Positions 8,437 to 17,394 of a stretch of 64,000 bases of DNA are shown here, in pieces (within the stretch, counting starts at the first letter, position 1; each line of letters starts with the position of its first letter). The translations under genes and the position numbers were made by a program. The stretch is from Streptomonospora nanhaiensis (GTDB lineage Bacteria > Actinomycetota > Actinomycetes > Streptosporangiales > Streptosporangiaceae): contig NZ_CP113264.1 in assembly GCF_026642255.1 (NCBI RefSeq), forward strand, positions 1,922,001-1,986,000, read 5' to 3'. The notes beneath the pieces are model-generated. The model saw nothing but the letters and a program-made list of their open reading frames with translations, ran no database searches and was not told the DNA's origin.

Positions 8437-9375
8437 GTGAAATGGATTACCGCGCGGCGACGGCATCCCCTTGCGGGGTATGTCGTCGTCATCCTCGCGC
8501 TAGCCCTGTTCGGGGTGGGGTATGCCGCCCTGGCACCCACCGCGGACCAGGCCCAGGCGCAGACTCTCGCCGCTGACGTCCCGTCACCGGATGACGTGGA
8601 CATCGCCGAGGGCAAGACCGTCTTCGACCAGACGTGCGCGAGCTGCCACAACTACGACGGGAGCGGCAGCTACGACGCCGAGGGGAACGTGACCAACGGT
8701 CCCGACCTCCGCGACGTCGGCCCCGCGGCCATCGACTTCCAGGTCAGCACCGGGCGCATGCCGTCCATGGACCCGAGCAGCCAGATGCCGCGCAAGCCCA
8801 TGGCCATGTCCGAACAGGACCTGGCCAACCTGATCGCGTACTACAACGCGGAGATCAGGAACGGCGAGAGCGGCGCCGAGGTGCCCTACGAGGTCCCGGA
8901 CTCCGAGCCCAACCGCGCGGACTTCGAGGACGAGACGGCGTACGAGGCGGCCGTCGAGGAGTGGGAGTCCGAGTACGACTCCTACATCGAGGGCGCCGAG
9001 GACACCGACATGGGCATGAAGCTCTACCTGACCAACTGTGCGCACTGCCACAGCTGGTCCGGTGGCGGCGGCGCCCTCACGGACGGCCGCTGGGCCCCCG
9101 AGATCCACGACGCCTCCCCGCGCGAGATCTACGAGGCCATGGTCAGCGGCCCCGGCGCCATGCCGATGTTCAGCGACGGCGCCATCACCCCCGAGGAGAA
9201 GCACGAGCTCATCTCCTACGTGAAGACCCTCCAGGCGGAGCCGAACGCCGGCGGCGTCTTCGACCTCCAACGGATCGGCCAGGTCGCCGAGGGCTTCATC
9301 GGGTGGGTCGTCGGCCTGGCCCTGATCGTCGCCTGCGCGATCTGGATCACCGCGAAGCAGCGTGCACATGACTGA
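8437..9375 (+). CDS. qcrC: Dihaem cytochrome c subunit of the bc1 complex, with an acidic insert
   Basis: 312 aa. An N-terminal membrane anchor (about 12-32) and a C-terminal helix (about 287-306) flank two extracytoplasmic cytochrome c domains. Haem motifs are CASCH at 67-71 and CAHCH at 201-205; the axial Met of the first is probably in GRMPSM. This fused dihaem protein replaces soluble cytochrome c in actinobacterial bc1-aa3 supercomplexes. Residues about 148-192, between the two haem domains, form a strongly acidic segment (about 18 Asp/Glu in 45) that makes the protein longer than the roughly 270 residues I expect. GTG start 17 bases after ctaE; the stop overlaps qcrA. Confidence 0.95.
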   Translation: MKWITARRRHPLAGYVVVILALALFGVGYAALAPTADQAQAQTLAADVPSPDDVDIAEGKTVFDQTCASCHNYDGSGSYDAEGNVTNGPDLRDVGPAAIDFQVSTGRMPSMDPSSQMPRKPMAMSEQDLANLIAYYNAEIRNGESGAEVPYEVPDSEPNRADFEDETAYEAAVEEWESEYDSYIEGAEDTDMGMKLYLTNCAHCHSWSGGGGALTDGRWAPEIHDASPREIYEAMVSGPGAMPMFSDGAITPEEKHELISYVKTLQAEPNAGGVFDLQRIGQVAEGFIGWVVGLALIVACAIWITAKQRAHD

Positions 9376-10510
9376 GAACGACAACAACGACAACAACGAG
9401 GCCGGGGCCCACACGCCTGAGCGCGTGGTGGGGACCCCGACGGCCGCCGCGGAGGAACGCGTGGTGACCGAGTCCTCCGCCGGGGCGCCCGAGGAGCACG
9501 CCGGCCCCTACCGGGCGTCGGAGACCCACGCGCGCCCGGAGGAGGTCCAGCGCCGCGGCGAGAAGGCCGCGTCCGCCTGGTTCATCATCGCCTTCCTCGG
9601 CGGTATCGGCTTCCTCGTCTCCTACTTCCTGTTCCCGCCCAACGCGGCGGGCGAGCCCGCGATCGCCGACCCGCAGATCGGCCAGTACTCGAACATGCTG
9701 CTCGGTGGCACGCTCACCGTCGCCATGTTCGGTATCGGCGCGGGCATGACGGTCTGGGCGCGCCAGGTGATGCCCCACTACGAGGTGCACTCGCCCTACG
9801 ACGACCTGGCGTCCGACGAGAAGGAGAAGGGCTCCTTCAGCGACTTCTTCATGAAGAGCGCCGACGAGAGCGGCTTCACCAAGCGCCCGCTCATGCGGCG
9901 CACGCTCATCCTCGCGATGGTCCCCCTGGGCCTGGCCCCGATCGTGCTGCTGCGCGACACCGGCCCGCTGCCCGGGGACAAGCTGAAGCACACCCCGTGG
10001 GAACCCGGGATGCGCATGTTCGTCGAGGGGACCCACCGCGAGATCCGCGCGGAGGACCTGGAGAACGACCCGTACGGGATGATCTCCGCCCTTCCCGCGA
10101 TCGACGACGGGCACCACCCGCACGGCATGAGCCTCACCGACCAGGCGAAATCCGTGATCCTGTTGATCAAGATCCCGGAGAACGACTGGAAGGAGGGCAT
10201 GACCGAGCCGATCGAGGGGACCGATGAGACGCGTCTGAACTGGACGCACAACGGGATCATCGCCTACTCCAAGATCTGCACCCACGTGGGCTGCCCCGCA
10301 GCCCTGTACGAGCGCACGACGCACCGCATCCTGTGCCCGTGCCACCAGTCAACGTTCGACGCTGCGGACGCCGCCAAGGTCGTCTTCGGACCGGCGCACC
10401 GCGCTCTGCCGCAGCTTCCCATCAGCGTCGACGATGAGGGCTACCTCATCGCGACCGGCGACTTCACGGAGCCGACCGGTCCGACGTTCTGGGATTATGC
10501 GAAGGACTAG
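9368..10510 (+). CDS. qcrA: Rieske iron-sulfur subunit of the bc1 complex
   Basis: 380 aa. The [2Fe-2S] ligands are in CTHVGCP (about 303-309) and CPCHQS (about 322-327), the classic Rieske pair. A hydrophilic Glu-rich N-terminus of about 60 residues precedes three predicted membrane helices (about 64-85, 100-122 and 180-200), the actinobacterial form with three anchors instead of one. ATG 9368 is chosen; a GTG two codons upstream is possible. The start overlaps the qcrC stop by eight bases, so the genes are translationally coupled. Confidence 0.96.
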   Translation: MTENDNNDNNEAGAHTPERVVGTPTAAAEERVVTESSAGAPEEHAGPYRASETHARPEEVQRRGEKAASAWFIIAFLGGIGFLVSYFLFPPNAAGEPAIADPQIGQYSNMLLGGTLTVAMFGIGAGMTVWARQVMPHYEVHSPYDDLASDEKEKGSFSDFFMKSADESGFTKRPLMRRTLILAMVPLGLAPIVLLRDTGPLPGDKLKHTPWEPGMRMFVEGTHREIRAEDLENDPYGMISALPAIDDGHHPHGMSLTDQAKSVILLIKIPENDWKEGMTEPIEGTDETRLNWTHNGIIAYSKICTHVGCPAALYERTTHRILCPCHQSTFDAADAAKVVFGPAHRALPQLPISVDDEGYLIATGDFTEPTGPTFWDYAKD

Positions 10511-10513
10511 TCG

Positions 10514-12166
10514 ATGAGTAAGACCACGCAAGCACCCAAGGCGCTGCGCGGCGTCGGAAACTTCATCGACGACCGCTTCCACCTGGCCAAGACCGGTGAG
10601 AAGAACCTCCGCAAGGTCTTCCCTAACCACTGGTCCTTCATGCTGGGCGAGATCGCGCTGTACTCGTTCATCATCCTGCTCGTCACCGGCGTCTTCCTCA
10701 CGCTCTGGTTCAAGCCGAGCATGCTGGAGGTCGTCTACGACGGCTCCTACGAGCGCCTCCAGGGCGTTCCCATGTCGGAGGCGTACGCCTCCACGCTGTT
10801 CATCGACTTCGATGTGCGTGGCGGCTTCCTCGTCCGGCAGATCCACCACTGGGCCGCCCTGATCTTCCTGGCGGCGATCGTGGTGCACATGCTCCGCGTG
10901 TTCTTCACCGGTGCGTTCCGCAAGCCGCGCGAGATCAACTGGCTGATCGGCATCGCGATCTTCGCGCTGTCGATCATCGAGGGCCTCTTCGGCTACTCCC
11001 TGCCGGACGACCTGCCCTCGGGCATGGGCGTGCGGATCCTCCAGGGCGTGATCCTGGCGCTGCCGCTGGTGGGCACGTACGTGTCGATGTTCCTCTTCGG
11101 CGGGGAGTTCCCCGGCGAGGACATCATCACCCGGCTGTACATGCTGCACGTGCTGGCGATCCCGGCGGTGCTCCTGGCCCTGATCGTGGCGCACTTCATG
11201 ATCCTGTGGCACCAGAAGCACACGCAGTACCCGGGAATCGGGCGCACGGAGAAGACAGTGGTGGGAACGCCCATGTTCCCCGCGTTCGCGGTCAAGGCCG
11301 GCGGGTTCTTCTTCTTCACGTTCGCCGTGATCGCGGGTCTGAGCGCGTTCGTGCAGATCAACCCGATCCACCTGTTCGGGCCCTTCACGCCGACGTCCAT
11401 CACCTCCGGGCTCCAGCCCGACTGGTACATGGGCTTCCTGGAGGGGTCGCTGCGCATCTTCCCGAACACCTTCGACTTCAGCGTCTTCGGTTACGCGGTG
11501 CCGATCGCGGTGCTCGTCCCGGGGCTCGGGGTCATGGGCATGCTCTTCGTCCTGCCGGGCGCCTGGCCGTTCGTCGAGCAGTGGATCACCGGGGACAAGC
11601 GCGTCCACAACGTGGCCGACCGTCCGCGCAACGCGCCGGTCCGCACCGGGCTGGGCGTCGCGGGCATGACCGCCTACGGCGTGCTCTGGCTCGCCGGGTC
11701 CAACGACATCCTGTCGGAGACCTTCTCGATCGACCTGTACCTGACCACGTACATCTTCCGTGTGCTGGTCTTCGTGGGGCCGGTCGTGGCGTTCATCGTC
11801 ACCAAGCGGATCTGCCTGGGCCTCCAGCGCAGGGACCGCGACACCCTGGAGCACGGCTACGAGAGCGGCACCATCCGGCAGCTCCCCAGCGGTGAGTTCA
11901 TCGAGGTCCACAAGCGCAACTCCGAGGAGACCACCGAGGTGCTGGAGAGCAAGCCGCTCATCGGCTCCACGGCCCTCGCGGACGACGCGGACGTCGACGA
12001 CAAGGGGGTGGAGAACCCCGAGTCCCGCAAGGGCATGGGCAAGCTCCGCCGCGCCCTGGCCCACTGGTACACCAAGGACAACGTGTCCATCGACGGTGTC
12101 GAGGCGCACAGCGGCCACCACCTCCACCACTCCGCACCGGAGGGTGAGAAGGAGTCCGCGCACTAG
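10514..12166 (+). CDS. qcrB: Cytochrome b subunit of the bc1 complex
   Basis: 550 aa integral membrane protein carrying both b haems and the quinol sites. RQIHHWAALIFLAAIVVHMLRVFFTG and LYMLHVLAIPAVLLALIVAHFMILWHQKH hold the haem His pairs. The C-terminus, about 120 residues past the last helix (from about 430), is a charged, His-rich cytoplasmic extension typical of actinobacteria. It starts three bases after qcrA and is the last gene of the cluster. A strong hairpin follows 14 bases after the stop. Confidence 0.97.
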   Translation: MSKTTQAPKALRGVGNFIDDRFHLAKTGEKNLRKVFPNHWSFMLGEIALYSFIILLVTGVFLTLWFKPSMLEVVYDGSYERLQGVPMSEAYASTLFIDFDVRGGFLVRQIHHWAALIFLAAIVVHMLRVFFTGAFRKPREINWLIGIAIFALSIIEGLFGYSLPDDLPSGMGVRILQGVILALPLVGTYVSMFLFGGEFPGEDIITRLYMLHVLAIPAVLLALIVAHFMILWHQKHTQYPGIGRTEKTVVGTPMFPAFAVKAGGFFFFTFAVIAGLSAFVQINPIHLFGPFTPTSITSGLQPDWYMGFLEGSLRIFPNTFDFSVFGYAVPIAVLVPGLGVMGMLFVLPGAWPFVEQWITGDKRVHNVADRPRNAPVRTGLGVAGMTAYGVLWLAGSNDILSETFSIDLYLTTYIFRVLVFVGPVVAFIVTKRICLGLQRRDRDTLEHGYESGTIRQLPSGEFIEVHKRNSEETTEVLESKPLIGSTALADDADVDDKGVENPESRKGMGKLRRALAHWYTKDNVSIDGVEAHSGHHLHHSAPEGEKESAH

Positions 12167-12179
12167 GACGCCTCCTGTT

Positions 12180-12216
12180 CGACGGACCCGGCCGCACCGC
12201 GCGGCCGGGTCCGTCG
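12180..12216 (+). terminator. Terminator of the ctaE-qcrCAB cluster
   Basis: Perfect 16-bp inverted repeat: CGACGGACCCGGCCGC at 12180-12195 and GCGGCCGGGTCCGTCG at 12201-12216, with a five-base loop. It begins 14 bases after the qcrB stop. Confidence 0.8.
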
Positions 12217-12494
12217 CGTTCTCGCCCTCCCACCGGCGGGGCGCGGCCGGGGCGGGGCGGCCCCCAGCGGCCCCGTGAGCCCCCGGGAGACGTCCGGGCG
12301 GCCCTCCCCTCCGGAAGGGGGGCCGGTGGTGCACAGCCGCGGACAGGGCGGCGGCCCCGTCCGTGCGGGACGCACCGCCGCCGACCCCCGCGGGTGCGGG
12401 ACGGAGAACCCCGGTCCCACCAGGGTTTCGGCGGCGGCTCCGCCGTCCCGCACGGGTGCGGACGGCGCTCCGGGCCCGGGGAGGCGCACACGGA

Positions 12495-12532
12495 GAAGGG
12501 GGCCGACCGCCTCCCGGCGGCCGGCCCCCTTC
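12495..12532 (-). terminator. Terminator of the acyl-CoA synthetase gene
   Basis: An inverted repeat of about 17 bp with one mismatch (GAAGGGGGCCG..., 12495-12511, against 12516-12532). It ends 15 bases beyond the minus-strand stop at 12547. The 280 bases between this and the qcrB terminator hold only GC-rich repeats and no gene. Confidence 0.7.
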
Positions 12533-12546
12533 CGGAGCCCTGGGGA

Positions 12547-14346
12547 TCAGGCGCCGTAGATGTCGTCGATCTCCTTGCTCCACTGCTTGCTGACCACGTG
12601 CCGCTTGACCTTCAGGGAGGCGGTCATCTGGCCGCTCTCCTCGGTGAAGTCGCTGGGCAGGATCTTGAACTTCTTGATGCCCTCGGCCTTGGACACCGCG
12701 TTGTTGGCGTTGTCCACGGCCTCCTGGACGGCGGCGTTGAGGTCCGGGTCCCCGGTCAGGTCCGCGATCTCGCCGGTCTTGCCGTTCGCCTCCTTCCACT
12801 GCGCGAACGACTCCGGGTCGATCGTGATCAGCGCGGCGATGAACTTGCGGTTGTCGCCGACCACCATGCACTGGCTGACCAGGGCGTTGGCGCGGATGCG
12901 GTCCTCCAGGACGGCAGGGGCGACGTTCTTGCCGCCCGCCGTCACGATGATCTCCTTCTTGCGCCCGGTGACGCTCAGGAAGCCGTCGTCGTCGAGGGTG
13001 CCGAGGTCGCCCGTGCGGTAGAAGCCGTCCTCGGTGAAGGCCTCCTTCGTGGCCTTCTCGTTCTGCCAGTAGCCGACCATGATGTGGTCGCCCTTGAGGA
13101 GGATCTCGCCGTCGTCGGCGATCTTCACGGTGGTGCCGGGCAGGGGCTGGCCCACGGTGCCGATCTTGTTGAACTCGGGGCTGTTGACCGAGGTCGGCGC
13201 GGTCGTCTCGGTGAGGCCGTAGCCCTCGATGATGGTGAAGCCGATGCCGCGGAAGAAGTGGCCGAGGCGGGCGCCCAGGGCCGAGCCGCCGGAGACGGCG
13301 TAGTCGGCGTTGCCGCCGAGCGCGGCGAGCAGCTTGCCGTAGACCAGCTTGCCGAACAGCTTGTGCTTGAGCTTCAGCCCGAGCGGGATCTGCCCGGTGG
13401 GGAGCGCCTTGCTGTAGGCGATGGCGGTCTCGGCGGCGGCGTTGAAGATCTTGCCCTTGCCCTCGGCCGTCGCCTTCTGCTCGGCCTTGGTGTAGACCTT
13501 CTCGAACACGCGGGGGACCGCGAGGAGGAAGGTCGGCCGGAAGACGGAGAACTGCTCGATCAGCTCCGGACCGGTGGACGGGAAGTGGCCGAGGGTCGCC
13601 TTGCCCTCGACGACCATCACCTGGACGAAGCGGGCGAAGACGTGGGCCAGGGGCAGGAAGAGGAGGGTGGAGGGGTTCTCCTTCCCGCGCAGCACCTGCT
13701 TGGCGGGGCCCGCGAGGGCGTTGTGGGCGATGAAGAGGAAGTTGCGGTGCGTGAGCTCGCAGCCCTTCGGGCGGCCGGTGGTGCCCGAGGTGTAGATGAG
13801 GGTGGCGATGTCGTCGACCTTGACGGCGGTGCGTCGCTTCTCCAGCGCCTCGTCCGCGACCTCGGTCCCGCTGGAGCGCAGCTCCGCGAACTCGGGGCCG
13901 TCGAAGCGCCAGACGGGGCCGAGGGCGGGAGCCTTGGCGCGGATCGACTCGACGCGCTCCGCGTGGTCCCCGGTCTCCACGAAGGCGGCCTTGGCGGCGG
14001 AGTCGGAGAGGATCCACTCGATCTGCTCGGCGGAGGAGGTCTCGTAGATCGGGACGGTCACACCGCCGACGGACCAGATCGCGTAGTCGACGACGGTCCA
14101 CTCGTAACGGGTACGCGACATCAGGGCGACGCGGTCCCCGTGCTCGACGCCCGCGGCGATCAAGGCCTTGGCGTACGCGGCGATGTCGCCGTGCAGCTCC
14201 GCGACGGTGACGTCGCGCCACTGGCCGGACTCCTGCCGGCGGGCGGCGACGGCAGAGGGCTCGCCGACCGCGCGCGCGTAGAGCGTGTCGGTCAGGCGCG
14301 CGTCGTCGGAGATCTCAGCCTTCGCGGGAGAGCTGTATTCGCGCAC
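12547..14346 (-). CDS. Long-chain fatty-acid-CoA ligase (AMP-forming)
   Basis: 599 aa. Activates fatty acids to acyl-CoA through an acyl-adenylate. Adenylate-forming motifs: YTSGTTGRPKG at 185-195 (P-loop), EGYGLTET about 360-370, and TGDLGTLDDDGFLSVTGRKKEIIVTAGGKN about 435-470, which carries the hinge. Length matches the FadD15-like class of actinobacteria. GTG start with AGGAG seven bases upstream. Single-gene unit ending at its own terminator. A 14-bp palindrome lies 65 bases upstream and may bind an acyl-CoA-responsive regulator (inference). Confidence 0.93.
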   Translation of the reverse strand: MREYSSPAKAEISDDARLTDTLYARAVGEPSAVAARRQESGQWRDVTVAELHGDIAAYAKALIAAGVEHGDRVALMSRTRYEWTVVDYAIWSVGGVTVPIYETSSAEQIEWILSDSAAKAAFVETGDHAERVESIRAKAPALGPVWRFDGPEFAELRSSGTEVADEALEKRRTAVKVDDIATLIYTSGTTGRPKGCELTHRNFLFIAHNALAGPAKQVLRGKENPSTLLFLPLAHVFARFVQVMVVEGKATLGHFPSTGPELIEQFSVFRPTFLLAVPRVFEKVYTKAEQKATAEGKGKIFNAAAETAIAYSKALPTGQIPLGLKLKHKLFGKLVYGKLLAALGGNADYAVSGGSALGARLGHFFRGIGFTIIEGYGLTETTAPTSVNSPEFNKIGTVGQPLPGTTVKIADDGEILLKGDHIMVGYWQNEKATKEAFTEDGFYRTGDLGTLDDDGFLSVTGRKKEIIVTAGGKNVAPAVLEDRIRANALVSQCMVVGDNRKFIAALITIDPESFAQWKEANGKTGEIADLTGDPDLNAAVQEAVDNANNAVSKAEGIKKFKILPSDFTEESGQMTASLKVKRHVVSKQWSKEIDDIYGA

Positions 14347-14885
14347 GTGGTGCTCCTGGACGTGTACGGGTTCTGGATAAGTGGGGACGTGACGACCGTA
14401 ACAACAGAATGCTACTCATGAGTAGAACGTGTTGCCGTTCGGTATCCAACGGTGATCCGGAGCCGAGGCGTGGCAGGGAGTGAACGCGCTGTTCAGCGTG
14501 GTGTCCCCCTGTCGCCAGGCGTGTCGGGTCCGAGTCCCTGAAGTGTCGTGCGGTACGCGGGCCCGTCCGGTCCGACGGCGTGCGGCGCCCTCGGGGAAAT
14601 CGGAAGTGCGCAGGTCAGGAGGGTGATTTCGCTGACTTCGCGTACGCACGCGAGACTATACGCCTGCCATGGTCTTTGTGCACATCACGTTAACTCTGTG
14701 TCATATGACTTGTATGAGGCGGTTTGTCGCGCTCGGAAGGCGGAAACCCCACCGTCCGCGACAACGCCGGGGGAGCCCCGGCTCATCCCTGGCCCGTCCC
14801 TGAACCCGCCCTGAGAAAGCCCGCCGGGCGCACCGGGGCCGGTTACCGTGAAGCCAGGAACACGGCGCGAGGAGAGGAAGCGGAC
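14347..14885. other. Intergenic region between divergent genes
   Basis: No convincing gene. On the left it holds the acyl-CoA synthetase promoter and its palindrome. On the right are an AT-richer patch (14680-14720) and TACCGT near 14842, a possible -10 for the small acidic protein gene. Confidence 0.5.
14412..14425. promoter_or_regulatory. 14-bp palindromic operator upstream of the acyl-CoA synthetase
   Basis: CTACTCATGAGTAG is a perfect palindrome in an otherwise GC-rich region, 66-79 bases upstream of the GTG start. Size and symmetry fit a TetR-family operator. No regulator gene lies beside it. Confidence 0.45.
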
Positions 14886-15380
14886 ATGGCGGAGAACACC
14901 GGTCGCGACGGCGGTTCGGGTGCGGGAAGGGGGGACGCCCCGGACCTCATCGACGACGCGCTGAGGCTGGTCGACACCCTCCAGCGCAGACTCCTGGTGG
15001 CCGGGGTGAAGCGCGGGGTCGGCGCCGTCACCTCTGCGCCCCCGGCCAAGGGGGACGTGTGGGAGGAGGCGATCCGGCTGGAGAGCGAGGAGGAGCGGCC
15101 CCCGCTGGAGGAGGTCCTCGACATCGTGCGCAGGTCCGCCCCCGAGGTCGCCGGTCACCTGGGGCGCGCCGGACTGGCCGCCTTCGACGCCCTCGGTCGC
15201 ACCTGGGGCGTGGTCGAGCGCTCCCTGGAGCAGGGGCGCGCGGACGACGCGGGGCGTCGTGAGGCCGGGAAGGACCCCGCCGCCGAGCCGCCGGCCCCCT
15301 CCTCGTCCTCCCCGGCCCCGGTGCAGGACGGCGTCCCGGAGACCGCGGACGGGCAGGCCGGGGCGGGGGAGCGGGGTTAG
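14886..15380 (+). CDS. Small acidic protein upstream of glucokinase
   Basis: 164 aa, no recognised domain. The N-terminus (MAENTGRDGG) and the C-terminal 45 residues are low-complexity, rich in Gly, Pro, Ser, Ala and acidic residues. The middle (about 20-120) is predicted helical, with leucine-spaced segments (LIDDALRLVDTLQRRLLVAGVKRGV and VAGHLGRAGLAAFDALGRTWGVVERSL). There is no signal peptide or membrane segment. ATG chosen because GAGGAGAGG lies seven bases upstream. It is encoded directly before glkA on the same strand; comparable small hypothetical proteins flank glkA in Streptomyces, but I cannot assign homology without alignment. Confidence 0.65.
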   Translation: MAENTGRDGGSGAGRGDAPDLIDDALRLVDTLQRRLLVAGVKRGVGAVTSAPPAKGDVWEEAIRLESEEERPPLEEVLDIVRRSAPEVAGHLGRAGLAAFDALGRTWGVVERSLEQGRADDAGRREAGKDPAAEPPAPSSSSPAPVQDGVPETADGQAGAGERG

Positions 15381-15435
15381 CCCGGCGGCTTTCGCTCCCG
15401 GGGTGTCGGGGGTCGCGTCCGGCCTGGTTTAATCG

Positions 15436-15451
15436 AATGGTTTACACCATT
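15436..15451. promoter_or_regulatory. dre-like (DasR/GntR-type) inverted repeat upstream of glkA
   Basis: AATGGTTTACACCATT has six-base arms (AATGGT/ACCATT) around TTAC, 71 bases before the glkA ATG. It shares TGGT-N4-ACCA with the DasR-responsive element core TGGTCTAGACCA. The centre differs, so this is a weak match. A much better copy lies at pfk. Confidence 0.35.
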
Positions 15452-15521
15452 TGAAAACCCTCTGCCATGAACCTTGAGACTTATGTCAGAGTTCGGGCGT
15501 AAGTGCGAAGGAGCAGCCCCC

Positions 15522-16469
15522 ATGCTGACCATCGGCGTAGACATCGGCGGAACCAAGGTCGCCGCCGGGGTCGTCGACCGCGACGGGCAGATCCTCGACA
15601 AGGTCAAGTACCCCACCCCCGCCGCAGACCCGGAGGGCCTGGCCGACGTCGTCGCCAAGGCCGTCGCCGAGCTGTGCGGCAGGCAGGAGCCGGAGTCCGT
15701 CCGGGCCGTCGGCGTGGGCGTGGCCGGGTTCGTCGACGAGGACCGCGCGACCATCCAGGTGGCGGTCAACCTGGGGCTGCACGACGAACCCCTCAAGGAG
15801 CGCGTCCAGGAGCGCGTCGGCCTGCCGGTGGTCATCGAGAACGACGCCAACGCCGCGGCCTGGGCGGAGGCCCGGTTCGGCGCCGGTCGCGGCAGCGACC
15901 ACATCGTCTGCGTCACCCTGGGCACCGGCATCGGCGGGGGCCTGGTCATGGGCGGGGCCCTGCACCGCGGCCGCTTCGGCGTGGCCGCCGAGGTCGGCCA
16001 CTACCGGATGGTCCCGCACGGGCGCCGCTGCGCCTGCGGCAACCACGGGTGCTGGGAGCAGTACGCCAGCGGCCGGGCCCTGGTGGCGGAGGGGCAGGAC
16101 CGCGCCCGCACCGACCCCCGGGCCGCCGAGCGCATGCTCAAGCTGGCCGACGGGGTCGTCGAGCAGGTGGAGGGGCACGTCATCACCCAGGCGGCCCTGG
16201 AGGGCGACCAGGCCGCGCTGGAGTGCTTCGGGATCGTCGGGGAGTGGGTCGGGCTGGGACTCGCGGACCTGGCCGCCATCCTGGACCCGGAGTGCTTCGT
16301 CCTGGGCGGCGGGGTCTCCGACGCCGGGTCGATCCTGCTGGACCCGGTCCGCGCCTCCTTCGCCCGGCACGTGTCGGGCCGGCCCGGCCGGCGCCTGGCC
16401 GAGGTGCGCCTGGCCGAACTGGGCGGGGAGGCCGGCATCGTCGGAGCCGGGGACCTCGCCCGCCACTGA
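15522..16469 (+). CDS. glkA: ROK-family glucokinase
   Basis: 315 aa. Phosphorylates glucose with ATP; in streptomycetes GlkA also takes part in carbon catabolite repression. DIGGTK at 7-12 binds ATP phosphate. VTLGTGIGGG lies at 131-140. The ROK zinc motif, with H160 followed by CACGNHGCWE (170-179), provides the metal ligands. ENDANAAAWAE at 106-116 contains the catalytic Asp. ATG chosen because GAAGGA sits 9-14 bases upstream. Convergent with the acyltransferase gene, separated by an 18-bp hairpin. A dre-like inverted repeat upstream suggests sugar-responsive control (inference). Confidence 0.95.
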   Translation: MLTIGVDIGGTKVAAGVVDRDGQILDKVKYPTPAADPEGLADVVAKAVAELCGRQEPESVRAVGVGVAGFVDEDRATIQVAVNLGLHDEPLKERVQERVGLPVVIENDANAAAWAEARFGAGRGSDHIVCVTLGTGIGGGLVMGGALHRGRFGVAAEVGHYRMVPHGRRCACGNHGCWEQYASGRALVAEGQDRARTDPRAAERMLKLADGVVEQVEGHVITQAALEGDQAALECFGIVGEWVGLGLADLAAILDPECFVLGGGVSDAGSILLDPVRASFARHVSGRPGRRLAEVRLAELGGEAGIVGAGDLARH

Positions 16470-16507
16470 CCCGCCACGCCCCGGCCCCGGGCCGCCGAGG
16501 CCGACGC

Positions 16508-16554
16508 ACGTACGGAGCGGGTCCCGTGTCGCCACGGGGACCCGCTCCGTACGT
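16508..16554. terminator. Bidirectional terminator between glkA and the acyltransferase
   Basis: Perfect 18-bp inverted repeat (ACGTACGGAGCGGGTCCC at 16508-16525; complement at 16537-16554) with an 11-base loop, between convergent stops at 16469 and 16567. Confidence 0.8.
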
Positions 16555-16566
16555 CGTGGGGAAGGA

Positions 16567-17394
16567 CTACTCCTTCGCGTCGTCGTCGCCGCCGCTGCCC
16601 CGCGCGGCCCGCTTCTCCTCCTTGCGGGCCCGGCGCTCCTCCTTGCGGCGCTCGCGCTCGGCGCGCCTGCGGTCCTTGTCGCCGGCGTGCTGCTCGCGCC
16701 GCGCCTCCTTGGCCTCGGCCTCCAGCTCCGCCTTGATCGACTGCGCGTAGCGGTCCACGTACTCCTGGCCGGACAGCTCCATCAGCGCGTACATGATCTC
16801 GTCGGTGACGGCCCGCAGTACGCGCGGATCCGTCTCCATGCCCTCGTAGCGGGAGAAGTCCAGCGGCTTGCCGAACTTGACCTTGGGGCGCACGCCCAGC
16901 TTGGGGACGGTGCGGCCGGGAGGCATGATCTTCTCCAGGTTGATCATCGCCATCGGCACCACGGGGGCCTTGGACTCCAGGGCCAGCCGCGCCACGCCGG
17001 TACGGCCGCGGTACAGCTTGCCGTCCGGGGAGCGGGTGCCCTCCGGGTAGATGCCCAGCAGGTCGCCGCGCTTGAGCACCCGCAGGCCGGTGCGCAGCGC
17101 CGCCTCGCTCGCCTTGCCGCCGGACCGGTCGATCGGGATCTGGCCCACGCCGGTGAAGAACGCCCGGCTCAGCAGCCCCTTCACGCCCGTGCCGGTGAAG
17201 TACTCGGACTTGGCCAGGAAGGTGATCTTGCGCGGCAGCGGCAGCGGACCGAAGAAGTGGTCCGAGAAGGACAGGTGGTTGCTGACCATGATCGCCGGAC
17301 CGCGCCGCGGCACGTTCTCCACGCCCTCCGCGCGCGGCTGCCACAGCACGGCCAGGATCGGCCCCAGGAACGCCTTGACCACCCAGTAGAACAT
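16567..17394 (-). CDS. PlsC-like 1-acylglycerol-3-phosphate acyltransferase
   Basis: 275 aa, membrane-associated. Acyltransferase motif I is NHLSFSD (His40, Asp45; HX4D), followed by KITFLAKSEYF and the substrate-binding EGTR at 118-121 within IYPEGTRSPDG. The first 20 residues are a hydrophobic anchor. The last 45 residues are extremely basic and acidic (runs such as RRRAERERRKEERR), a likely coiled coil or peripheral membrane tail. The family makes phosphatidic acid, or in actinobacteria may acylate other lipids. The neighbouring esterase gene is divergent across about 400 bases. Confidence 0.85.
   Translation of the reverse strand: MFYWVVKAFLGPILAVLWQPRAEGVENVPRRGPAIMVSNHLSFSDHFFGPLPLPRKITFLAKSEYFTGTGVKGLLSRAFFTGVGQIPIDRSGGKASEAALRTGLRVLKRGDLLGIYPEGTRSPDGKLYRGRTGVARLALESKAPVVPMAMINLEKIMPPGRTVPKLGVRPKVKFGKPLDFSRYEGMETDPRVLRAVTDEIMYALMELSGQEYVDRYAQSIKAELEAEAKEARREQHAGDKDRRRAERERRKEERRARKEEKRAARGSGGDDDAKE

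Noticed and set aside
10349-14221. 1290-codon minus-strand frame across qcrA-qcrB and the acyl-CoA synthetase
   Set aside because: Arg/His/Asp-rich shadow crossing several real genes in other frames; no motif or ribosome binding site.
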